Shown piece after piece: positions 24,731 through 33,767 of a stretch of 64,000 nucleotides of DNA. The notes under the pieces are model-generated. The model had not been told where the DNA came from and ran no database searches. It worked only from the letters and a program-made list of their open reading frames with translations. The DNA lies in contig CAYTPV010000004.1 of assembly GCA_964440115.1 (NCBI GenBank), positions 62,001-126,000 of the forward strand. Direction: 5' to 3'. This stretch comes from JAEWWD01 sp964440115 (GTDB taxonomy: Bacteria > Bacillota > Clostridia > Christensenellales > CAG-138). Both the position numbers and the translations under genes were made by a program. Each line of letters begins with the position of its first letter. The first letter of the stretch is position 1.

Positions 24731-26314
24731 TCAGGAGAAAGACATCTCGCTCAGATAGATCTTGGAGTCCTTACGCGGCGTCCAGTTGAGGTTCGCGGCA
24801 CCGCCGTGCAGGTCGTTCGTGCTCAGCAGGTAGATGGCGAACGGATCGTCATGCAGCTTCACAGCGAGATCATAGTACATCTGCTGACGCTTTGCAACAT
24901 CCAGTTCGGAACGGGCAGCTTCGATTGCCTTGTCGATCTCGGGGTTGTTGATCGCAGACTGCGTACCGGAGCTGTGTACCAGCGCGCTGTAGGTACGGTC
25001 CATATCGAAGTAGTCGTTGCTGGAGGAGCTGAACTGCAGGTCGGGCGTCTTGGCCTTGTCGAACAGGGTGTCGAGCCATTCGTTCCAGCTTACGATCTTC
25101 ACTTCTACATTGAAGCCGGCTTCCATCAACATGGAGGCAACAGCTTCGGTGACTTCGCCGTCCTTCAGCCAGCGGCCGCGCTCAGATATGAACTGAACCT
25201 TTTCGCCGTTGTATCCAGCTTCCTTGAGCAGGGCCTTTGCTTTTTCAACGTCATACTCGTAAGCAGGTACGTTGGGGTTCCAGCCGAAGAAACCGTCTTT
25301 ACCGAACTGGCCCTGGCAGGGAGTAGCATAGCCAAGGAACAGAGCGTCCGACAGAGACTGACGGTCAACCGCCAGGTTGGCAGCCAGACGGATCTTGGGG
25401 TTGGAGAATACGCCGGAGAGTTCATTGAAGCGTACCCAATAGGTTTCATAGCTGACTTCAGCGAATGCCTTGGGCATATCGGCCACATATTCAGGATACA
25501 TGTTGACGGCAACGTCGACCTCACCGGTCTTCAGAGCGGAAAGGCGGGTTGCGGGTTCTTCCAAGGCGCGATAGATAGCCGTCTTGATAACGGGCTTCTC
25601 GCCCCAGTAATTGTCGTTGCGTTCGATTGTGATGTTGACGCCGCGGTCCCACTTTACGAGCTTGTAGGGGCCAGTGCCGTTGCACAGCAGCGTGAGTTCG
25701 TCCTTGGTGTGGGCTTCGGTGAAGGACTTGCTGACCATAACCAGCTTGGTCAGGCGCTTGTTCAGCAGAGGATCAGCAGCCTTGGTGATGATCTGGATGG
25801 TGGTCGGATCAACAACTTTGGCTTCCTGGATGGTAGCGAAGTCGCTCAGGATCTGGGAACCGAAATCCGGGTCTATAATGCGGTTGATGGAGAAAGCCGC
25901 ATCTTCAGCGTCGAAGGTGTCGCCGTCATGGAACTTCACGCCTTCACGAAGTTTGACTTCCCAGGTGACATCATCGATCATCTTCATTTCGGTAGCCAGG
26001 CGGGGAATAACTTCCAGGGTCTGGCCATCCAGAGCGAACAGGCATTCCAGCACGTTGTCGGTGACATAGCGCATGTTGCCGTCGTCGGGATACTGGGCAT
26101 CGAGGGAGGTGGGTTCGCCCTGCAGAGCGATGGTGATGGTATCCTTAGCTGTTTGAGTGGGCTGCTCGATGGGTGTCGCGGGAGTTGCCTCAGCAGGCGC
26201 TGCGGTAGCTTCCGGTGCGGCGGATGCAGCGGGTTCAGCCGGCTTGGCGCATGCACTCAGCACAAAGCAGAGCAGCAGCAGGACGGCCAGGATAGAGGTG
26301 TACCTTTTCTTCAT
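24731..26314 (-). CDS. Peptide/oligopeptide ABC transporter, substrate-binding lipoprotein
   Basis: A 527-residue SBP_bac_5 protein. The signal peptide ends in the lipobox LSAC with lipidated Cys22, followed by an Ala/Pro/Glu-rich tether. Family motifs are LREGVKFHDGDTFDAEDAAFS and NGTGPYKLV. It captures the ligand outside the cell for the Dpp-like permease. Last gene of the operon. Codon use is clearly biased towards C/G-ending codons, suggesting high expression, normal for binding proteins. Ligand unknown; linkage to the 30.7-44.7 kb genes hints at an amino-acid derivative or small peptide. Confidence 0.9.
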   Translation of the reverse strand: MKKRYTSILAVLLLLCFVLSACAKPAEPAASAAPEATAAPAEATPATPIEQPTQTAKDTITIALQGEPTSLDAQYPDDGNMRYVTDNVLECLFALDGQTLEVIPRLATEMKMIDDVTWEVKLREGVKFHDGDTFDAEDAAFSINRIIDPDFGSQILSDFATIQEAKVVDPTTIQIITKAADPLLNKRLTKLVMVSKSFTEAHTKDELTLLCNGTGPYKLVKWDRGVNITIERNDNYWGEKPVIKTAIYRALEEPATRLSALKTGEVDVAVNMYPEYVADMPKAFAEVSYETYWVRFNELSGVFSNPKIRLAANLAVDRQSLSDALFLGYATPCQGQFGKDGFFGWNPNVPAYEYDVEKAKALLKEAGYNGEKVQFISERGRWLKDGEVTEAVASMLMEAGFNVEVKIVSWNEWLDTLFDKAKTPDLQFSSSSNDYFDMDRTYSALVHSSGTQSAINNPEIDKAIEAARSELDVAKRQQMYYDLAVKLHDDPFAIYLLSTNDLHGGAANLNWTPRKDSKIYLSEMSFS

Positions 26315-26351
26315 GTTCTCTTCCCTCCTAAAGTTTTTGTGACTTCGCCGT

Positions 26352-27353
26352 TTAGCTTATTTCACTTTCCCCATGGAAATCTTCAAAACATGATACAAAA
26401 TGACCGGGTTTACGCTCTACGAGTACAGGATCTTCCTTGAAGCAGCGTTCTTTCGCGCACTTGCAGCGCGGCGCAAAACGGCAGCCCGGAGGCGGATCAA
26501 CGGGGGAAGGCACTTCGCCCAACAGTATCTCGCGCTTAACGTTGCGGTTTTCGGGATCTTCGATGGGCACAGCGTTGAGCAGAGCTTCCGTATAGGGGTG
26601 CAGCCGATGATGGAACAGTTCTTCCGTTTCGGCATACTCTACCAGCTTGCCAAGGTACATAACGGCAATATGGGAAGATAACCAGCGCACCACGCGAATA
26701 TCGTGGGATATAAACATGTACGTCAGGTTCTTGCTCGCCTGCAGGTCTTTCAAGAGGTTCAGAACCATAGCGCGTACGGAAACATCCAGCGCTGAAATCG
26801 GTTCGTCCGCCACGATGAAGCTTGGATTAAGCGCTATGGAGCGGGCGATGCCGATACACTGTTTCTGACCGGCAGCCAGCGTATGCGGATACTCATACAT
26901 TAAATCGGTCTTTAGACCGACCGTCTTTAGCAGTTCTGCAACGCGGTCGTCAAGTTCGTCGCCCTTGGCCACGCCGTGTACCAGCAGAGGCTCTCCGATG
27001 ATATCGCCAATGCGGTTGCGGCTGTCGAAAGAGCTGAAGGAGTCCTGGAAAATCAACTGCGCATGCTCGCGAAATTTCTTTTCCTTTTCGGCATCATAAG
27101 TGTAGATGTCTTCGCCGCGGAAATAGATGCTGCCTTCAGTCTTGGGCAAAAGCTTGAGTGCGAGACGGCCAATGGTGGTTTTTCCGCAGCCGCTTTCGCC
27201 AACCAGCCCCAACGTTTCACGTTCCCGAATATCAAGGTCAACGCCGTCAACGGCATGCACAAACGATTTCGCTTTTGAGAACAAGCCGCCGCCGATGGGG
27301 AAATACTTCTTTAGGCTTCTTACGGAAACCAGAGTGTTTTTTGGATCAATCAC
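26352..27353 (-). CDS. Peptide ABC transporter ATPase (OppF/DppF-like)
   Basis: A 333-residue ATPase: Walker A GLVGESGCGKTTIGRL, a Walker B region FIVADEPISALDVSV, and the Opp-type C-terminal cysteine cluster CRFAPRCKCAKERC. The usual ABC signature LSGGQ is altered: the stretch before Walker B reads LAAGQKQCIGIARSIA. The degenerate signature is unusual for DppF. It partners the DppD-like ATPase at 29.2 kb. Confidence 0.88.
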   Translation of the reverse strand: MIDPKNTLVSVRSLKKYFPIGGGLFSKAKSFVHAVDGVDLDIRERETLGLVGESGCGKTTIGRLALKLLPKTEGSIYFRGEDIYTYDAEKEKKFREHAQLIFQDSFSSFDSRNRIGDIIGEPLLVHGVAKGDELDDRVAELLKTVGLKTDLMYEYPHTLAAGQKQCIGIARSIALNPSFIVADEPISALDVSVRAMVLNLLKDLQASKNLTYMFISHDIRVVRWLSSHIAVMYLGKLVEYAETEELFHHRLHPYTEALLNAVPIEDPENRNVKREILLGEVPSPVDPPPGCRFAPRCKCAKERCFKEDPVLVERKPGHFVSCFEDFHGESEIS

Positions 27354-27366
27354 GCTACTACCTCCC

Positions 27367-28248
27367 CTACAGTTTTACGGCCAACGGATCGAATTCTTCA
27401 CGGACCCAGTTGCCGACCAGGTTCAGACACAACACGGTGATACCGATCATTAAACCGGGGAACAGAACGATCCACCAGGCGTTTGTAATATACTCACGGC
27501 CTTCGCCGATCATCAGACCCCATGAAGCCGCCGGAGGCTGAACGCCAAATCCAAGGAAGCTCAGGTTCGCTTCAGCGTTGACAAAGTGTGCCAGCTCCAT
27601 AACGAAGGTAGTGACCAACGGGGAGATAATGTTGGGCATAATATGCTTAATCAATATACGGGAATTGGAAGCGCCAATCGCATGTCCCGATTCTACCATA
27701 GCGGAGCTGCGGATGACAAGTACCTGGCTGCGTGCCATGCGGCAGAACAGTGTCCAGCTGTTAATCAGCAGCGCTATGATCAGGTTTTTCTCACCGGGTC
27801 CCAGCACCATAACGAATGTCAATGCAAGGAGCAATGTTGGCGCTGATGCAAATACGTCCAGTATACGCATGATCAACATATCTACCCAGCCGCCGAAATA
27901 TCCTGCCATCAAGCCCAAAGTGATGCCGATGAGTGCGCCGATACCTGTTACAATGAAGCCCACCCTCAGAGACACGCGGGCACCGTATATCAAACGGCTT
28001 AACACATCGCGGCCCTGTTGGTCTGTACCTAAGTAATGAGGAACTCTTCCTTCTTTGATGGGTTCAGTCGTGGGCCCTTTGAGACGAGCGACAAGGTCGG
28101 TCTTCGATGCGCTATACGGAGCAAACACCGGAGCGAAAACCGTCACGGTCAATATGAATATCAAGACAACAAGCGAAAACAATGCGAGCTTATTGTGCTT
28201 AAAGCGTCTGAGTAAGGTAACCTTTTTCTTGTATTTTTTTCCGGCCAT
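27367..28248 (-). CDS. Peptide ABC transporter permease (DppC-like)
   Basis: A 293-residue inner-membrane permease with about six helices, an N-terminal OppC_N segment, and the ATPase-contact loop around GHAIGASNSRILIKHIMPN. It lies between DppB and DppF genes in the usual order with short gaps. Confidence 0.9.
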   Translation of the reverse strand: MAGKKYKKKVTLLRRFKHNKLALFSLVVLIFILTVTVFAPVFAPYSASKTDLVARLKGPTTEPIKEGRVPHYLGTDQQGRDVLSRLIYGARVSLRVGFIVTGIGALIGITLGLMAGYFGGWVDMLIMRILDVFASAPTLLLALTFVMVLGPGEKNLIIALLINSWTLFCRMARSQVLVIRSSAMVESGHAIGASNSRILIKHIMPNIISPLVTTFVMELAHFVNAEANLSFLGFGVQPPAASWGLMIGEGREYITNAWWIVLFPGLMIGITVLCLNLVGNWVREEFDPLAVKL

Positions 28249-28264
28249 GTTGATACTCTCCTCT

Positions 28265-29188
28265 CTAATACCGTATACGCGGATCTAAAAGCGCGTATAG
28301 GATATCTATGAGCAAGTTCAGCAAACAGATGAAAACTGCCACAAAGAACACTTCTGTCTGCAGGAGCGGAAAGTCCAGGTTTTTGATTGTGTCGGAGATC
28401 AAGTGACCAAAACCGGGCCAACCGAATACAGCCTCCACAGCCGCAGCCAAACCGCCCATCTGCTTACCAATATCGGAACCGACCATTGTGATGGCGGAGG
28501 TTGCGATGTTTTTCAGAGCGTGCTTAAAGAGAATGACACTTTCCTTAACACCTTTTGCTCGGGCAGTAGTCACGTAATTCGAACCGAGCTGCTGCATCAT
28601 TTCAAAACGAACGATTTGATACAGCTGACCCAACGGTCTGAACGACATTGTGATAGCGGGAAGCACGACATGTTTCCATGTTCCGATACCCGATGTGGGC
28701 AGCCAGCCTAGTGAAACAGCGAATATCAGCATCAGCATCAAGCCTATCCAGAATGGCGGCATGGAAATGCCGACTAGCGAAAATGTCGTCACTGCACGAT
28801 CCAATGCTGAATTCGGCTTATAAGCTGCAATGACGCCAAGCGGAACAGCCACGACAATTGCGAAGGCTATTGCACACCCGACCAGCAAAAGCGTTGCCGG
28901 CAATTTTTCATAAATAACGTCCATGGCCGGTATTTTCTGCCACCACGATGTACCGAAATCCAAACGCACTGCGCTCTTTAAGAATACCCACAGCTGTTCA
29001 AGCAGCGGTTTGTCCATACCCAATTTGTGAGTTAATGCGGCACGCTCTTCCTGTGTAGCCTGCAGCGGGAGCATGATGGATACAGGATCGCCGACTACGT
29101 GTGTGATCAGAAACACAGCAACCGAAACGCCGACAATGACCAACAGTGTAAATGCCAGTCTCTGCAGAATGTATTTACCCATTCCCAT
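28265..29188 (-). CDS. Peptide ABC transporter permease (DppB-like)
   Basis: A 307-residue permease with about six helices. It has the N-terminal YILQRLAFTLLVIVGVSVAVF typical of DppB and the EAA-type loop TTARAKGVKESVILFKHALKN. Start 29188 is eight bases after GGAGG; the gap to the ATPase gene upstream is 3 bp. Confidence 0.9.
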   Translation of the reverse strand: MGMGKYILQRLAFTLLVIVGVSVAVFLITHVVGDPVSIMLPLQATQEERAALTHKLGMDKPLLEQLWVFLKSAVRLDFGTSWWQKIPAMDVIYEKLPATLLLVGCAIAFAIVVAVPLGVIAAYKPNSALDRAVTTFSLVGISMPPFWIGLMLMLIFAVSLGWLPTSGIGTWKHVVLPAITMSFRPLGQLYQIVRFEMMQQLGSNYVTTARAKGVKESVILFKHALKNIATSAITMVGSDIGKQMGGLAAAVEAVFGWPGFGHLISDTIKNLDFPLLQTEVFFVAVFICLLNLLIDILYALLDPRIRY

Positions 29189-29191
29189 AGA

Positions 29192-30202
29192 CTAATCCTC
29201 CTTTTTGGCTGCCGCAGCCCGATTTAAAGGGAAGTGACAACGGATCCAATGTTCGCCAGTACCGGACAAATCAGTGTATGTCGGTTCCTGCGTCTTGCAG
29301 ATTTCCTGGCAGTATTCGCACCGGGGGTGGAATTTGCATCCGGTGGGCAAATGCATCAGGTTCGGAGGATCACCCGGAATAATGTTGAGCCTGCCGCCCT
29401 TCTTCATATCCATAATGGATGCCGTGATACCCTTTGTATAAGGATGCGCGGGGTTCTTATACAGAGTGAACACGTCGCAGATTTCAATGAGCTGACCTGC
29501 GTACATAATTGCCACGCGGTCTGCCATTTCGGCTACGATGCCCAAGTCGGACGTAATGAACATGATCGTCGTATCTATTTCTTTGCGCAGCTGTTTCATC
29601 AGTTCCAGAACCTGCGCCTGAATCGTCACGTCAAGAGAGCATGTCGGTTCGTCCGCGATCAGCACTTTGGGCCGGCAGGAAAGCGCGATCGCGATCATAA
29701 TGCGCTGTTTCATACCGCCGGAAAGTTCGTGCGGATAGTTGTAAAAGCGCTTTTCAGGGGAAGGAATACGCACCATCTCTAGCATTTCGATGGCCTTCTT
29801 CTTCGCCTCTTCACCTTTAAGACCCTGGTTGATTTCCACGGCCTCCACGATCTGATGACCGATCGTTAAAGACGGATTGAGGGAAGACATAGGTTCCTGC
29901 AGTATCATCGCGATACCGGAACCGCGAACTTCGCGCATTTCAGACTTTGAAAGCTCCATAAGGCTTTTGCCGTCCAGCACGACTGAGCCGGATTTAATTT
30001 TTCCCGGCGGCCAGGTGATAAGACGCAGAATAGAAAGCGCTGTTACAGTTTTGCCGCTGCCACTTTCTCCTACCAGGGCGAGCACTTCACCTTTATTCAC
30101 ACGAAAAGAGACGCCGTCAACTGCTTTAACTTCGCCATCCCGCAGAAAGAAAGATGTGCTCAGGTCCTTTACGGACAAAATTGGCTGATTCGTGTTGTCC
30201 AA
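29192..30202 (-). CDS. Peptide ABC transporter ATPase (DppD-like)
   Basis: A 336-residue ATPase with Walker A ALVGESGSGKTVTAL, a normal signature HELSGGMKQRIMIA, Walker B VLIADEPTCSLDVTI, and the C-terminal cysteines CKFHPRCEYCQEIC. The best start is TTG at 30202, preceded by GAGGAGGAATCGGGT. First gene of the operon. A near-consensus promoter and one palindromic CTCWT-N5-ATGAG site lie upstream. Confidence 0.9.
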   Translation of the reverse strand: MDNTNQPILSVKDLSTSFFLRDGEVKAVDGVSFRVNKGEVLALVGESGSGKTVTALSILRLITWPPGKIKSGSVVLDGKSLMELSKSEMREVRGSGIAMILQEPMSSLNPSLTIGHQIVEAVEINQGLKGEEAKKKAIEMLEMVRIPSPEKRFYNYPHELSGGMKQRIMIAIALSCRPKVLIADEPTCSLDVTIQAQVLELMKQLRKEIDTTIMFITSDLGIVAEMADRVAIMYAGQLIEICDVFTLYKNPAHPYTKGITASIMDMKKGGRLNIIPGDPPNLMHLPTGCKFHPRCEYCQEICKTQEPTYTDLSGTGEHWIRCHFPLNRAAAAKKED

Positions 30203-30246
30203 ACCCGATTCCTCCTCTTTTTTTGAATACTCGCAACTGCACCTCG

Positions 30247-30261
30247 CTCTTCACTGATGAG
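30247..30261. promoter_or_regulatory. Putative FCD-regulator operator 1 (peptide transporter leader)
   Basis: CTCTTCACTGATGAG. The flanking 19-mer (30246-30264) is nearly identical to the one before the regulator gene (33690-33708): only two differences. It lies between the -10 of the transporter promoter and the first gene. Confidence 0.55.
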
Positions 30262-30361
30262 CAGTCGCAGAATATGCCAATATGTTCGAACTTAAATTTT
30301 CAAAGAGTATAGTTCGTCTGCACTTACGATTCCCATGTGTAATTGTATTATTATTACGGTC

Positions 30362-30394
30362 AATTCAGGTTAGACTGCAAACATAGTCTGAATT
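30362..30394. promoter_or_regulatory. Inverted repeat next to the peptide-transporter start site
   Basis: AATTC...GAATT and AGACT...AGTCT arms flank GCAAACAT. It lies over or just downstream of the -10 on the minus strand, so it could be an operator for a second regulator or a 5' hairpin of the mRNA. Confidence 0.35.
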
Positions 30395-30420
30395 ATATCA
30401 TTGCATTTTTGGTTTGACAA
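30392..30420 (-). promoter_or_regulatory. Promoter of the peptide-transporter operon
   Basis: On the minus strand, TTGTCA (-35), 17-bp spacer, TATAAT (-10). This is near consensus and correctly oriented for dppD. Confidence 0.7.
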
Positions 30421-30706
30421 TAGTTATTTGCAATGATGTCACTATATTGTTGCATTACGCTGACAAGAAAAATATGCTCCCAAATGGTCTTGCGAAAGTA
30501 CGTTGCGCCGCAAAATTGCGAAATTCATAAGCGGCAGCAGCTACTGCTCCTTTACTATAACACTGTATTTGTTTAGTGGCAAGCCCCCTAAGTTATATAT
30601 AAACATATGCCGCACGAGTTTTATTTTAGCTATTACATTGACGAAATGTATTCAATTTGTTATTTTGTTTGCATGTTCCTGAATGGCCTTGAAGGGATCT
30701 GCGGCT

Positions 30707-32074
30707 ATGAAAAAAGGCAATCTTATCAGAATTTGTGTGTTTTCCTTTGCATGTTTGAACGTACTCAATTACTTCTTTCCGTTCAAACCATTTTTCTATC
30801 TATCCATGATATGCCTGTTATACATACTGGCTGTTTCGCTGTTCACACTGCCTAAATCCAGCAGTTATGTAATTTTGGGTTTATTTCTCTGCGCCGCGGC
30901 GCTCATGATATACGCTCATGCTGATTTATCGCAGTGGATGGAAGGACTGGGGAAGAACGGGCTTCTTGTTGCACTATTCACCTGCGGTCCCCTGCTGCAT
31001 TTGCCGTTCACGTATGAAGATTATCAATCTGAACTTATCAACGTAGCCAGATTGTATATGCATACCATGATCCCCTTCAACTTCCTAATTGCTTTGCCAA
31101 CGCATGTGTTTGCAGCTCTGACCGGATTTGCCGCGTTTGCCATTATTTACAACCTGTTTTTAAACACCAGCAAATTGTATGACGCGGAAGATATTTTCTT
31201 AGCAACATTGGGCAGAAGTTACGCAACATCCGGATTTTGGGGCACATCTTGGGTATCTGTCATGCTGGTTGTTTCAGAATTGCATGTTCCGTGGGTTCAC
31301 CTGATACTCATCGGTTTGCTGTTTACCGCAGTTTCTATAGGGATAAATCTGACAAGCATCAAAATAAAAATGCTGCGTCACCCCGGGAAATACCCCACGC
31401 TGCCTGCGGATACGTCAACAAAGGTGGATTGGCGGAAAATTCGTACAATGGGTTGGCTTGCGCTGAGTATTGTACTTATTACGGTTGTAATCAACCAGTA
31501 TCTTGGCTGGAATCTGCTTGCAATCGTTCCTTTGGTTAGTTTTATTTTACCGCCTGTAATTGCCTTATTGCAAAAGAAGACAAAAGCGCTTAAAATGGGC
31601 CTTGAAACTTATTTCGATAAAAATCTTTATAAAAGCCGCATGGAAGTCTGCCTGTTCAGCGTTGCAGGACTTCTTGCATACGCATTGGAGATTTCGGGCG
31701 TTGGCGCCATGATCCCCAAACTCATTCCTCAGGAATTGATCGGACATTCGTATTTACTTATTATCGCACTGATGCTGCTTGTAATTTTACCTGGGCAACT
31801 TGGCATACACCCCGTTGCGGTAGGAACCACACTTGTTGCGACGATCGTTCCGGCCGCTGTGGGATTAAATACCTATACTTTCGCATTGACAATTATTTGC
31901 GCCTGGCTTTTGTCCAACATGCTGTCTCCATTTTCTGCGTTGAACCTTACACTGGCCGGACTATCCGGCAAGAGCACGTGGTATACCGGCTTGAGGCTGA
32001 ATTGGCGTTATGCGATGGTTTGCATAATCATTTATGCCGGCATCATTATGGGACTCAGTCCACTCTGGCATTGA
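30707..32074 (+). CDS. Polytopic membrane protein, putative transporter, 455 aa
   Basis: About 11-13 hydrophobic helices span nearly the whole protein with short loops, and a basic cytoplasmic loop lies near residues 215-250. I do not recognise the family with confidence; the fold pattern, including ILPGQLGIHPVAVGTTL late in the sequence, recalls ion-transporter-superfamily anion carriers. GAAGGGA precedes the ATG at 30707. Base composition is visibly more AT-rich than neighbours. It heads the plus-strand gene series beside the FCD regulator and may import or export the pathway's substrate. Confidence 0.65.
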   Translation: MKKGNLIRICVFSFACLNVLNYFFPFKPFFYLSMICLLYILAVSLFTLPKSSSYVILGLFLCAAALMIYAHADLSQWMEGLGKNGLLVALFTCGPLLHLPFTYEDYQSELINVARLYMHTMIPFNFLIALPTHVFAALTGFAAFAIIYNLFLNTSKLYDAEDIFLATLGRSYATSGFWGTSWVSVMLVVSELHVPWVHLILIGLLFTAVSIGINLTSIKIKMLRHPGKYPTLPADTSTKVDWRKIRTMGWLALSIVLITVVINQYLGWNLLAIVPLVSFILPPVIALLQKKTKALKMGLETYFDKNLYKSRMEVCLFSVAGLLAYALEISGVGAMIPKLIPQELIGHSYLLIIALMLLVILPGQLGIHPVAVGTTLVATIVPAAVGLNTYTFALTIICAWLLSNMLSPFSALNLTLAGLSGKSTWYTGLRLNWRYAMVCIIIYAGIIMGLSPLWH

Positions 32075-32182
32075 GCGTGATAGACTAAGCGAACTTTTTA
32101 TTTTGAAATTTACTTCGGCACGTCATTGGAGCCGCCGTTTTAGATGCATCATACTGAATTCACATTAACAGGAGGAATTACC

Positions 32183-32869
32183 ATGAAGCTAACGATAGCT
32201 TTGATCGGCGCAGGCAGGATGGGCGCATTCTTTGGCAGGCAAATGCCTGCAGATGCAAAAAAGATCGTAATTGATACGGATGCTGAAAAAGCCAGGCAAC
32301 TGGCAGAAAGCATCGGCGCTGCGTACGACACTTCGCTGTCAGCTGCAAACGATGCGGATGTTATTGCAATCGTGCTTCCCGGACCTGTGGTCAATGCGGT
32401 AGCTTCACAGATTGGGCCCATTGCAAAGAACGGTGCAGTTGTCATGAATATGGCGACTGAGGGCGTTATTGACGACGCCACAAAAAAAGCGTATCCGGAA
32501 GTCCGGTATGTTGACGCTAAGATCATTGGTCATGCACGGTCCATGGTGCTGGGTGCGCCGGGATATGTTGTCGTCAACACAGATGATGAGTCCGTTTTGG
32601 AAAAGGCCGCTTACTGCCTGCCCGGGTATGCAAAGGTGGTTATGGGCGACTCAAACGTCGTTCCGCTCATCAACAAAGTTGGCTCTGGTGAAGGCATACG
32701 CGCCGCAGTACATGTCAGAAAGCTGCTTAAACAATACAATATTCCCAAGGAGTGGGAAGATATTGTGATTTATACAGTGTGCGCTGGTACCATGCGTTCC
32801 TATGTGGAAGGGGATCTGGGTGAATTTGCCCGCAAACTCGCGGAACAGATGGAAGCTGAGCAGGACTGA
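32183..32869 (+). CDS. NAD(P)-binding dehydrogenase-like protein, 228 aa
   Basis: An N-terminal Rossmann domain opens with ALIGAGRMGAFFGRQMP and continues with an acidic end to strand 2 (VIDTDAEKA), suggesting NAD rather than NADP. The C-terminal part is helical. Overall form is like the F420/NADP-oxidoreductase, pyrroline-5-carboxylate reductase and 6-phosphogluconate-dehydrogenase-like group. Start 32183 follows ACAGGAGGAATTACC. It sits between two membrane transporter genes and upstream of the FCD regulator. Substrate unknown. Confidence 0.7.
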   Translation: MKLTIALIGAGRMGAFFGRQMPADAKKIVIDTDAEKARQLAESIGAAYDTSLSAANDADVIAIVLPGPVVNAVASQIGPIAKNGAVVMNMATEGVIDDATKKAYPEVRYVDAKIIGHARSMVLGAPGYVVVNTDDESVLEKAAYCLPGYAKVVMGDSNVVPLINKVGSGEGIRAAVHVRKLLKQYNIPKEWEDIVIYTVCAGTMRSYVEGDLGEFARKLAEQMEAEQD

Positions 32870-32916
32870 TTACCTGATTAGTCTCGATAAGAAAACAGAG
32901 CAAGAGGTCTAGCGGC

Positions 32917-33645
32917 ATGGATTACCTGTGGGTGTTTTTGACCGCCGTCAGCGGCGGATTTTTACAATCGATCATCGGATTTGGCATGGGCGTAATCGCA
33001 ATGGCCCTGTTTTCCCTATTTTTTGATTATATGCCGTATGCGGCGGCGGTTTCGATGCTGATTACGCTCGCGGGCGGTATTTGGATGATGCGCGGGGGGC
33101 GCTGGCGCAAGGCTAATATTAAAAAAATGCTGCCGGTCATCATCACCTATTTTACCATCATGCCCATTTTCAATTACCTTTCTACAAAACTGCCCAAGAG
33201 TATATTTGGCATATCTCTGGCTGCAGTGTTAATTGTGCTGGCGATGCTGCATATTTTCTTTGAGGGTAAGGTGCGCTTAAAGGCAAACTTGGCTTCAGCC
33301 ATCGGTATCGGCGTATTGGCCGGCATATTGGGCGGTATGTTCAACATGAGCGGTTCGGCTGTCGTGTTTTTCTGCCTCGCAGCGTTTGATGACAAGGACG
33401 AATATATGTCGTCCATTCAGGCGTATTACGTCATCACAAATATCTACGGCGTTGTCGTACGGTATTTGAACGGATTGCTTACACAGCAGGTATTGATGTG
33501 GGGAGCGGCCGGTATTGCCGGTATGATTGTGGGCATGGCGCTCGGCGGCATTGTTTATGGGAAATTGAGCTTTCCGACACTGCGCAAATGGGTGTACGCG
33601 TTTATTGGCATCAGCGGCATCTGGATGATCATACAGAACGTCTGA
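32917..33645 (+). CDS. TauE/SafE (TSUP) family membrane exporter
   Basis: A 242-residue protein with about eight helices and the twofold TSUP repeat: GGFLQSIIGFGMGVIAM in the first half and GGMFNMSGSAVVFF in the second. Family members export small anions such as sulfite, sulfoacetate or organic acids. It follows the NAD-binding gene by 47 bp. Here it might release a sulfonate or carboxylate end product of the pathway; that is inference. Confidence 0.82.
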   Translation: MDYLWVFLTAVSGGFLQSIIGFGMGVIAMALFSLFFDYMPYAAAVSMLITLAGGIWMMRGGRWRKANIKKMLPVIITYFTIMPIFNYLSTKLPKSIFGISLAAVLIVLAMLHIFFEGKVRLKANLASAIGIGVLAGILGGMFNMSGSAVVFFCLAAFDDKDEYMSSIQAYYVITNIYGVVVRYLNGLLTQQVLMWGAAGIAGMIVGMALGGIVYGKLSFPTLRKWVYAFIGISGIWMIIQNV

Positions 33646-33690
33646 TTCAGTGCAAGTACAAGCGGTGATCAAAAATATTTGCAATTGCCG

Positions 33691-33705
33691 CTCTTCAATG
33701 ATGAG
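33691..33705. promoter_or_regulatory. Putative FCD-regulator operator 2 (before the regulator gene)
   Basis: CTCTTCAATGATGAG, fitting the CTCWT-N5-ATGAG palindrome. It ends eight bases before the -35 element of the regulator's promoter, a typical place for autoregulation. Confidence 0.55.
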
Positions 33706-33712
33706 TAGCGTA

Positions 33713-33741
33713 TTGCATTTATGAATTTGGTGTGTTATAGT
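33713..33741 (+). promoter_or_regulatory. Promoter of the FCD regulator gene
   Basis: TTGCAT (-35), 17-bp spacer, TATAGT (-10), ending 26 bp before the ATG. Confidence 0.6.
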
Positions 33742-33767
33742 TAGTGAGTAATGACTGAGGTGGCGCC

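Noticed and set aside
24806..26440. Long plus-strand open frame (544 codons) opposite the peptide-binding lipoprotein
   Set aside because: Low-complexity Gly/Val-rich product and exact opposition to a well-supported gene.
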